From assembly GCA_030018135.1 (NCBI GenBank), contig JASEGJ010000020.1, positions 375 through 20,112 on the forward strand: a stretch of DNA of 19,738 nt. Reading direction: 5' to 3'. Positions 1-5,017 of this stretch are shown piece by piece. The stretch comes from Candidatus Hodarchaeaceae archaeon (GTDB lineage Archaea; Hadarchaeota; Hadarchaeia; Hadarchaeales; Hadarchaeaceae). The notes below the pieces were generated by a model. The model made no database searches. It was not told where the DNA came from and worked only from the letters and a program-made list of their open reading frames with translations. The position numbers and the translations under genes are program-made. How positions within the stretch are numbered: the first letter of the stretch is position 1; each line of letters opens with the position of its first letter.

Positions 1-110
1 GCATTTGATTCCTCGACCGAGGAGTCATAGTGTTGCGCGGTCGACCGGCACCTGCGCAAGATTAGCTTTGACCATCAAGGCTTTTTAATTTTGCACACTC
101 CTATACCCCT

Positions 111-139
111 ATACCGATTATTTAAATATCTATCGGTAT
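111..139. promoter_or_regulatory. TATA box inside an 8-bp inverted repeat
   Basis: ATACCGAT (111-118) and ATCGGTAT (132-139) are perfect inverted arms. The 13-nt AT-rich centre contains TTTAAATA, a good archaeal TATA box. A repressor dimer bound to the arms would cover the promoter. Rightward, the box sits 26 nt before an ATG at 151. Leftward, it would drive something extending off the window. Neither direction has a convincing gene, so the target is unknown. Confidence 0.45.
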
Positions 140-279
140 TTAGGTTTCCGATGCAACTACGGTTCCTCTTCCTCCCTCGAAGACCTCCTCGCAGTCCGGG
201 CAGACGCCCAGCCGCAATCGTAGCAGCGGAGCAGCTGCCCCTCAGGGAACCCCCACCCGCGGGCGGAGCACTCGGGCAT
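140..279 (-). pseudogene. Frameshifted small zinc-ribbon protein
   Basis: From an ATG at 279 the minus strand reads MPECSARGW, then RCYDCGW. It then leaves frame and ends after an Arg/Ser/Glu-rich tail at 157. In the next frame the sequence continues VCPDCEEVFEGG and stops at 140. One extra G in the GGG run (plus-strand C at 207-209) would join the halves into a protein of about 46 residues with MPEC, CYDC and CPDC Cys clusters, as in small archaeal zinc ribbons. A TATA box lies 26 nt before the expected transcript start, 10 nt ahead of this ATG, which supports a real gene. It may be a decayed gene, or an intact gene with a homopolymer error in the assembly. The partner and function are unknown. 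Confidence 0.38.
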
Positions 280-311
280 GTCCTTCCCACCTCCGCATCT
301 CGTTTCTCCCC

Positions 312-319
312 TATAAATC
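312..319 (-). promoter_or_regulatory. TATA box for the zinc-ribbon frame
   Basis: On the minus strand the sequence ATTTATAG gives an archaeal TATA box whose centre is about 26 nt upstream of position 289. That would leave a leader of about 10 nt before the ATG at 279. Confidence 0.35.
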
Positions 320-606
320 GCCTCCGCCAAAAGCCCGGGCGGAAGTGGGCTCATTGCGATCGAAGTCCGGTAAGGGGGAGCTCATGGATGGGGCGGGGTT
401 GTGGCAAACGTGGGGGGTCCACAGATTCAATCGATCTTCGGCTCCACCGGAGTTCCCTAACCTTAAGCTAGGATCAAGCCAACTGCGAGGAAAAGCCCTT
501 AAAATCCCCTTTTTTTCGAGAAGCAGCGGGTCGACGGGTCGCCGCACCCTAACTTGGGCTTAGGATTGGCGATTACATCCCCCTCGAGTGCGCAAATTTC
601 GACAAG

Positions 607-613
607 TTTAATA
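607..613 (+). promoter_or_regulatory. TATA box of the wHTH gene at 642
   Basis: TTTAATA is centred at 610, predicting transcription from about 636, a few bases before the GTG start at 642. The transcript would be nearly leaderless. Confidence 0.45.
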
Positions 614-641
614 GCAGGGCATGTCCTAAACTCGGCTGGGG

Positions 642-947
642 GTGAAATTTACGGCTCTAGAGGACGTCGCGCAGTTGGTCGCGCCGAGGAGGCCGGACGT
701 CGCGCTGCGCATCATGCGCTGCTTCCAGGGCAGGGAGAGCTTGACACGCGAGGATATAATCCGCGAAACTGGGTTGGGCCAAAAGACGTTCGAGTATTAC
801 CTCACCAAGCTCAGGCGTTTTAGGCTCGTTCAGGGGTTCAAGGCGAGGGATGGCTACCGCTATTACATCAGCGTCGACGGCTTCCACTCTCGCATCGACA
901 CCCTATTCGTCGACCCGATGCGCACGCTGAGGGGCAAGGGTACTTGA
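642..947 (+). CDS. Winged-helix DNA-binding protein
   Basis: This 101-residue protein looks like a small archaeal winged-helix regulator. Residues about 28-62 form the helix-turn-helix: LTREDIIRETGLGQKTFEYY leads into a positively charged recognition helix (TKLRRFRLV). The stretch GFKARDGYRYYISVDGF has the look of the beta wing. No ligand-binding or dimerisation domain is visible. The GTG at 642 is the only reasonable start, because an in-frame TAA lies at 627, and a TATA box about 32 nt upstream fits it. The gene ends 6 bp from the end of the convergent regulator, so the two may influence each other through antisense transcription. The target is not known. Confidence 0.72.
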   Translation: MKFTALEDVAQLVAPRRPDVALRIMRCFQGRESLTREDIIRETGLGQKTFEYYLTKLRRFRLVQGFKARDGYRYYISVDGFHSRIDTLFVDPMRTLRGKGT

Positions 948-953
948 GCGGTT

Positions 954-1451
954 TCATTTGATGGATTCTAGGATCTCCTTTATCCTCGTCAGGAGCCCTT
1001 CGGCCTGCTCCCTGACGGCCGGATTTTTCTCGATCGAAAGCCTCAGCTCGCGCTCGTAAGGTGCCAAGCGCTTGGACACCGCGGCGCGGTCGATCCCGCC
1101 CGGTTCGCGCCCCTTGATCTTTTTTTCGTAGACCTCCTCAATCTTCGCCCCCACCTCGGACAGCCGCACGGTATCGATGAAATGAGCTAAAATCTCCGCC
1201 GCCCTCTCGCCGAGCTCCGTGAGCTTCACCTGCTTGACGCGCCCCCTCCTTTCGAAGCTGACCAACCCGCGCTTTTTTAAATTGGAAAGCACCTTCAGGG
1301 TGTGGGCGTAGGTGCTATCTATCTCCTTGGCTATCATGGACACATATATCGGTTCATTCGTCTCCTTTAGCAATAAGAGGCTTTTTACGGGCTTTTCTTG
1401 CAAAAATAAGATCTCAGGTTGATTTATTTTTATTATATTTATCACCTCCAA
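954..1451 (-). CDS. Winged-helix transcriptional regulator, MarR/ArsR-like
   Basis: This protein has about 165 residues. The N-terminal 80 residues form a winged helix: VSMIAKEIDSTYAHTLKVLS, then NLKKRGLVSF, then the wing ERRGRVKQVKLTELG. The pattern (antecedent helix, recognition helix, then 'GLV' and 'LTELG') is typical of archaeal MarR/ArsR-type repressors. The C-terminal half is helical and charged and probably dimerises. The start is uncertain: TTG at 1451 or GTG at 1445, both close to the transcript start predicted from the TATA box at 1473-1480, so translation may be leaderless. It is divergent from the aminotransferase and permease genes, and the shared spacer holds paired palindromes. 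It is therefore the obvious candidate regulator of that unit and of itself; this is inference. Confidence 0.75.
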   Translation of the reverse strand: MEVINIIKINQPEILFLQEKPVKSLLLLKETNEPIYVSMIAKEIDSTYAHTLKVLSNLKKRGLVSFERRGRVKQVKLTELGERAAEILAHFIDTVRLSEVGAKIEEVYEKKIKGREPGGIDRAAVSKRLAPYERELRLSIEKNPAVREQAEGLLTRIKEILESIK

Positions 1452-1472
1452 AAATGTAAGAGGTACGGAGAT

Positions 1473-1480
1473 ACTTAAAT
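1473..1480 (-). promoter_or_regulatory. TATA box of the divergent regulator
   Basis: Read on the minus strand, ATTTAAGT lies about 26 nt before the TTG at 1451, which predicts a leaderless or almost leaderless message. Confidence 0.45.
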
Positions 1481-1529
1481 CTATCTATGATTACTACATA
1501 ATCGACATAATAAAAACTTAATAGTTATT

Positions 1530-1571
1530 ATTCAAGTATATATTCACTTCATTTGAATATATTCAAGTGAA
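1530..1571. promoter_or_regulatory. Operator-like repeats over the aminotransferase promoter
   Basis: The sequence ATTCAAGT occurs at 1530-1537 and again at 1561-1568, 31 bp apart, which is close to three helical turns and places both on one DNA face. TTGAATATATTCAA (1553-1566) is a perfect 14-bp palindrome. TTCACTT (1543-1549) and AAGTGAA (1565-1571) form further inverted arms. The AATATAT core of the palindrome is itself a usable TATA box, with transcription expected near 1586. A dimeric repressor here would block that promoter. The divergent winged-helix protein is the likely binder. Confidence 0.5.
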
Positions 1572-1585
1572 CTTTAAAGGAAAAA

Positions 1586-1633
1586 ATGCGAATGTTTGAG
1601 GTTGGGGGCATCATCGGTGAAAAGGCTAAATAG
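1586..1633 (+). CDS. Leader reading frame 1, 15 codons
   Basis: ATG at 1586 opens MRMFEVGGIIGEKAK and ends with TAG at 1631. The start coincides with the transcript start predicted from the AT-rich palindrome (TATA centre near 1559), so it could be translated leaderless. It is the first of two short frames before the aminotransferase. There is no obvious run of a regulatory amino acid. It may be chance, or a leader peptide that affects downstream translation. Confidence 0.25.
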   Translation: MRMFEVGGIIGEKAK

Positions 1634-1644
1634 CCGGAGGGGAA

Positions 1645-1692
1645 ATGCCGAAGAGGTGTTTGAATAAGTTGGAGGTGCTGAAATGGTCGTGA
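1645..1692 (+). CDS. Leader reading frame 2, overlaps the aminotransferase start
   Basis: ATG at 1645 follows GGAGGGG (1637-1643) and reads MPKRCLNKLEVLKWS. Its TGA at 1690-1692 lies just inside the aminotransferase gene, whose ATG is at 1683. That overlap would allow translational coupling by re-initiation. The SD-to-ATG spacing is very short, which weakens the case. Confidence 0.27.
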   Translation: MPKRCLNKLEVLKWS

Positions 1693-3038
1693 GTGCCGAT
1701 ATGAAGGAGCCGAAAGTCGTGGTGCCGCCGCCGGGCCCGAGGGCCAAGGCGTTCATCGAGCGGGATCATGCGGTGACCTCCCCGTCGCTGACCAGGACGG
1801 CGCCGCTCGTGGGCGTCGAGGCGCGGGGCGTGTGGGTGAAGGATATAGATGGGAACGTGTTTTTGGACCTCAGCTCAGGCATAGCTGTCACGAACGTGGG
1901 GCATTGCCATCCTAAGGTGGTGGAGGCGATAAAGCGCCAGATCGAGCTGGCGATCCACATCAACAGCTGCGACTTCTACACCCTGCCTCAGGTCGAGCTG
2001 ATCGAGCGGTTGTTCGAGGTGACGCCGGGCAAGTTCAAGAAGCGGGCGTTCCTCGGGAACTCGGGCACGGAGGCCGTCGAGGCGGCGTTGAAGATCGCCC
2101 AGTGGCACACCCGCAACTACTACGTCATAGCCTTCATCGGCGGCTTCCACGGGCGGACGATGGGGTCGCTGCAGCTGACCACGACGGGCGTGGAGGCGAG
2201 GCGCCACTTCAAGGGCATGATGCAGGGCGTGTTCCACGTGCCGTACGCGTACTGCTACCGCTGCGCCTTCAAGCAGGAGTACCCCGACTGCGGGCTCTGG
2301 TGCGTGAGCTACATCGAGGACATCGTGTTCAGGAAGCTCTGCCCTCCCGGCGACGTCGCGTGCATGATAGTCGAGCCCATCCAAGGCGCGGGCGGCTACG
2401 TGGTGCCGCCGGACGAGTATCTACCCGCGCTGGCGAGGCTGTGCAGGGAAAACGGCATAATCCTCGTCATCGATGAGGTGCAGTCCGGCTTCTGCCGCAC
2501 GGGCAAGTGGTTCGCCTGCGAGCACTGGGGAGTCGAGCCCGACATCGTCACCCTGTCCAAGGCGATTGCAGCTGGCCTGCCGTGCGGAGCCGCGATAGCG
2601 CGGGCGGAACTCATGGACTGGGAGCCGGGGGCGCACGAGAACACGCTGGGCGGCAACCCTGTCGTCTGCGCCGCTGCGCTCGCGGTGCTCGACGTGCTGA
2701 AATCCGAGAGGCTGGCGGACAACGCCGCGAGGGTCGGCGGCCACATGCTCGAGCGATTCCGGGAGATGGCGGAGGAGCACGAGCTCATCGGGGATGTCCG
2801 GGGCAGGGGATTGATGATCGGCGTCGAGCTCGTGAAGGACAGGAGGACGAAGGAACCAGCGCGGAAGGAGCGCAACGAGTTGCTCACGAAGGCGTTCAAG
2901 CGCGGTCTGATATTGTTGGGGGGGGCCGGAGCGTCGTCGCTGAGGCTCGCCCCCCCGCTTGTGCTCACGAAGGAGCAGGCCGACGTCGGGCTGAGGATAT
3001 TCGAGGAGGCGCTGGGCGAGGTCGAAAAAGGCAAATAA
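1683..3038 (+). CDS. Class III PLP aminotransferase or racemase
   Basis: This 451-residue fold-type I PLP enzyme belongs to the class III (omega) aminotransferases. Visible signatures are GNSGTEA (125-131, phosphate cup), GGFHGRT (153-159), EPIQGAGG (231-238), IDEVQSGF (263-270, Asp264 to the pyridine nitrogen) and the Schiff-base lysine in TLSKAIAAGLP (Lys293). Archaeal members of this length are annotated as 4-aminobutyrate or ornithine aminotransferases. Some characterised Thermococcales relatives are amino-acid racemases, so the substrate is open. Residues 191-207 carry four cysteines (CYRC and CGLWC), which could bind a metal. GGAGGTG ends 5 nt before the ATG, which fixes the start. A permease gene follows after 35 nt, suggesting a metabolic and transport unit. 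Confidence 0.88.
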   Translation: MVVSADMKEPKVVVPPPGPRAKAFIERDHAVTSPSLTRTAPLVGVEARGVWVKDIDGNVFLDLSSGIAVTNVGHCHPKVVEAIKRQIELAIHINSCDFYTLPQVELIERLFEVTPGKFKKRAFLGNSGTEAVEAALKIAQWHTRNYYVIAFIGGFHGRTMGSLQLTTTGVEARRHFKGMMQGVFHVPYAYCYRCAFKQEYPDCGLWCVSYIEDIVFRKLCPPGDVACMIVEPIQGAGGYVVPPDEYLPALARLCRENGIILVIDEVQSGFCRTGKWFACEHWGVEPDIVTLSKAIAAGLPCGAAIARAELMDWEPGAHENTLGGNPVVCAAALAVLDVLKSERLADNAARVGGHMLERFREMAEEHELIGDVRGRGLMIGVELVKDRRTKEPARKERNELLTKAFKRGLILLGGAGASSLRLAPPLVLTKEQADVGLRIFEEALGEVEKGK

Positions 3039-3073
3039 GCTGGGGCGGCGAGTAATCTGGCTGGGAGGGGGCA

Positions 3074-4024
3074 ACGTTAGGGAGCTACCTGAATGCGGCA
3101 ATTCCATCGTTAGTCCTACTCGTTGCGGGGATCGCGGCCCAGCGCATCCGACTCCTAAGGCCCACGTTCCGTCTTCTCAACGTGGCGGTGCTCTGGGCGA
3201 TCCTCCCGATAGTAGTTTTCGTCTCGATAGCCCGCTACAGCCTTCGGGATATCTACGGCTTCAACAACGCCATCGTGCTGGCGCTCATCGGTCTGGGCTC
3301 ATGCTTCGTGTTGGGCGTGGTCGTGGCGAGCCTGATGCGGTTGGACAGGAGGATGAGCGTGGCGGTGGTCCTCAACGCGGCCTTCATGAACGTCACGTAC
3401 CTCGGCCTCCCCATGGTCTACGCCTTGACCGGACTTGAGGGCTTGGGCCCCGCAAGCTTATATGCGCTGGCGATAGGGGTCCCGCACCTGATATTCGGCG
3501 TGGCGCTCGGGGGGTCGGCGACGAAAAAGCACGTCGACTTCCGCTCGATAATCGAGAACGTGGTGACCTTCCCCGCCGCGTTCGCCCTGATCGTAGCGCT
3601 GCTCTTCGTGGGATTTAAGGCCCCGCTGCCTGTTTGGATGCTTAACACGTTTGACGTCTACCTCGCCAAGCCGTTCTTCGCCCTGATGCTCCTGCTCATA
3701 GGCTACCAGATACCGCTGGTCGACCCGCGCAGGTACGCATCGCCCCTCGCCACGATCGGCACCATCAGGTTTCTGGTGTGCCCGCTGGTGACGTATCTTT
3801 GCGTGGGGCTGTTGGAGTTAAACATAGCGACCGATATCTCACCGAAACCCGCCCTGATCCAGGCGACGATGCCGCCGGCGGTCTTCAACATGATACTAGC
3901 CCATAACTTCAAGCTCGACCTCAAGCTCTACGGGGCAATCGTGTTCTACCTGACCTTCGTGTCGATCTTTCTGGCGCTCCCCCTGATGATGTATCTTGCG
4001 GGCTTTTATGTAAGCATTATATGA
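3074..4024 (+). CDS. AEC-family permease with apparent ACG start
   Basis: This hydrophobic protein of about 316 residues has roughly ten membrane helices and matches the auxin efflux carrier (AEC) family, which exports organic acids or other small anions. The first standard start codon in frame is GTG at 3182. However, the same frame is open back to 3056 and encodes SYLNAAIPSLVLLVAG followed by RIRLLRP, a typical AEC first helix that a real protein should have. GGAGG (3064-3068) sits 5 nt before an in-frame ACG at 3074, exactly where an ATG would be expected. So either ACG is used, or an ATG was changed to ACG, or the base is an error. Later motifs include the helix pair around FMNVTYLGLPMVYAL. 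The gene is probably co-transcribed with the aminotransferase. Confidence 0.75.
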   Translation, partial: TLGSYLNAAIPSLVLLVAGIAAQRIRLLRPTFRLLNVAVLWAILPIVVFVSIARYSLRDIYGFNNAIVLALIGLGSCFVLGVVVASLMRLDRRMSVAVVLNAAFMNVTYLGLPMVYALTGLEGLGPASLYALAIGVPHLIFGVALGGSATKKHVDFRSIIENVVTFPAAFALIVALLFVGFKAPLPVWMLNTFDVYLAKPFFALMLLLIGYQIPLVDPRRYASPLATIGTIRFLVCPLVTYLCVGLLELNIATDISPKPALIQATMPPAVFNMILAHNFKLDLKLYGAIVFYLTFVSIFLALPLMMYLAGFYVSII

Positions 4025-4043
4025 AGTTATACGGGAGAGTTTC

Positions 4044-4399
4044 GTGAACAAAACGATAGCGATATTGTTGGCACTTTCCCTTCCATATTTACTGTATGCC
4101 ATCGGCTTTGCCCTGCCTTACGGCTTTACAGGATTTACAATTGTGGTGATTATTCCCTACCTTTCTGGAATGGTTGTGAATGGCTGCGTAAGGAGGTTAA
4201 TCAGATGGGCGTTTCTGATTTCAAATATCTTGGCGCTCCCCGTGTGGATGTTTTTATGGTACTACCGGCTGTTCCCTGCCTACGTTGGCCCCCGCCGTGG
4301 GAACGGCCGATATGGCCAATACTACTTTCTTTAGTTATTCCCTATTCTCTTGGCTCTTTATCCACTTCGATGGTGTTCAGGCTAGGGCGGATGAAATAA
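4044..4399 (+). pseudogene. Small membrane protein split by a frameshift
   Basis: The gene opens with GTG at 4044 after GGGAGAG and encodes three hydrophobic helices (about residues 4-24, 29-50 and 57-75). The frame ends at 4334 with a hydrophilic tail (RRGNGRYGQ). Reading one base earlier after the run of five C at 4289-4293 continues with WERPIWPILLSLVIPYSLG and a fourth helix to the TAA at 4397-4399. The joined product would be about 118 residues with four helices. A missing C in the run, or programmed -1 slippage, would explain this. It follows the permease by 19 nt, so it may be a partner subunit. I do not recognise the family. Confidence 0.5.
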
Positions 4400-4462
4400 C
4401 TGAGAAGTTGGCGCTTGAGCTATCGGTCTTTGCTTTGATTCCGCCGGGTTTGGGTTTGGGCT

Positions 4463-4472
4463 AAAAATTTAA
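4463..4472 (+). promoter_or_regulatory. Strong TATA-like box in the long spacer
   Basis: AAAAATTTAA fits an archaeal TATA box. Transcription would begin near 4495, inside the first 19-bp repeat and before ATGs at 4503 and 4522. Confidence 0.35.
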
Positions 4473-4489
4473 GGCACCGACCAAGTTCC

Positions 4490-4527
4490 AACTTTGTCAC
4501 ATATGGATAACTTTGTCACATATGGAT
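4490..4527 (+). repeat. Two perfect 19-bp tandem copies
   Basis: AACTTTGTCACATATGGAT occurs at 4490-4508 and 4509-4527 without mismatch. A third, diverged partial copy seems to follow (AAGTTCGTCGCGATGCAT, 4528-4545). Each copy contains ATGGAT, so each offers a start codon. The first start gives MDNFVTYG and stops; the second opens a 55-codon frame. Confidence 0.75.
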
Positions 4528-4689
4528 AAGTTCGTCGCGATGCATATACGTCGCGCCGCGTCCTTGGATGGGTTCCTCCATGAACTTTTAGCCGAAATTT
4601 TGCACATATCGATTTTAACATTCGAGCGCACGGCCGTGTATGCCTGTCGATCGACGCTGGACCTCGACCCCGAACTCGCTCAGCTCTGA
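4522..4689 (+). CDS. Possible 55-residue small protein
   Basis: The ATG in the second 19-bp repeat opens a 55-codon frame beginning MDKFVAMHIRRAASLDGF. It has a plausible amphipathic helix (LHELLAEILHISILTF) and ends at TGA 4687-4689. It has no recognised family and no clear SD, but it lies behind a good TATA box. It could equally be a gene remnant or chance. Confidence 0.22.
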   Translation: MDKFVAMHIRRAASLDGFLHELLAEILHISILTFERTAVYACRSTLDLDPELAQL

Positions 4690-4771
4690 ACCCCTGAAGC
4701 CTTCATGAGCTTCTGAGTTCGTGCGAGCAACGCTCACCAGCGAGGAGTTCGCGATTTTTTCGAATTTCGAG

Positions 4772-4787
4772 TCAACACCCCTGTTGA
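4772..4787. repeat. 16-nt hairpin repeat, copy 1
   Basis: TCAACACCCCTGTTGA is a perfect 6-bp stem (TCAACA/TGTTGA) with a CCCC loop. Identical copies are at 4908 and 4965. Confidence 0.85.
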
Positions 4788-4907
4788 TGGCCTAAGAAGC
4801 GATCCCAATTTTTTCGGCTTTGGTGGATAGCGTTTGAGTCGTCTCGAAATATCTTGTTTGTCCGTTTTGTCGACCATCAAACTAACCTGAATAACGGGCC
4901 GGGTTCG

Positions 4908-4923
4908 TCAACACCCCTGTTGA
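4908..4923. repeat. 16-nt hairpin repeat, copy 2
   Basis: Identical to copy 1 over all 16 bases, and preceded by TTCG where copy 1 has CGAG. It runs into TTTTTT on the plus strand, so this copy looks like an intrinsic-style terminator for rightward transcription. Confidence 0.85.
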
Positions 4924-4964
4924 TTTTTTGATTATCTGCGCATGTATCGCTCTTCATTTTCAAA

Positions 4965-4980
4965 TCAACACCCCTGTTGA
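4965..4980. repeat. 16-nt hairpin repeat, copy 3
   Basis: Identical to the other two copies. It is 57 bp from copy 2 (start to start) and 37 bp beyond the glyS stop codon, so it would form a hairpin at the 3' end of the glyS message. Confidence 0.85.
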
Positions 4981-5017
4981 CGGGTGGCTCCACCGTGGGG
5001 TGCGGTCGAACCACGGC

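Larger units (their letters stand above)
1..641. other. Gene-poor left edge
   Basis: No convincing intact gene is seen in the first 640 bases. Open frames exist on both strands, but they are Arg/Pro/Ser-rich or cover each other antisense, as expected of GC-rich non-coding DNA. Three things stand out: an AT-rich promoter-like inverted repeat (111-139), a short zinc-ribbon-like frame on the minus strand (140-279) with its own TATA box (312-319), and the TATA box of the regulator that starts at 642. From about 320 to 600 I recognise nothing. No tRNA-like T-arm was found there. Confidence 0.6.
4400..5017. other. Long spacer with repeats, no recognised gene
   Basis: This 618-nt spacer separates the membrane-protein gene from the end of glyS. 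It holds a strong TATA box (4463-4472), a 19-bp tandem repeat (4490-4527), a 55-codon frame (4522-4689) and three hairpin repeats (4772-4980). T-rich runs (4753-4760, 4809-4815, 4923-4929) might act as plus-strand terminators. The DNA between is otherwise featureless. It could be a degraded mobile segment or a non-coding RNA locus, but nothing proves either. Confidence 0.5.

Noticed and set aside
400-450. Short stretch GATTCAATC resembling a tRNA T-loop
   Set aside because: No matching acceptor, D-arm or anticodon arm could be folded around it.
91-471. Open frame of 126 codons on the plus strand, including a leaderless-looking ATG at 151
   Set aside because: Composition is rich in Arg, Pro and Ser with no motif, and it lies antisense to the zinc-ribbon frame. 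It looks like a GC-rich by-product.
554-823. 89-codon frame overlapping the wHTH gene
   Set aside because: It shadows the 642-947 gene in another frame and has no motif.
1875-2384. 169-codon minus-strand frame inside the aminotransferase
   Set aside because: Arg/His-rich shadow frame of the PLP enzyme with no start signals.
4772-4980. CRISPR array built of the 16-nt repeats
   Set aside because: Repeats are too short and gaps are 120 and 41 nt, so they do not have spacer-like regularity. No cas gene is near.
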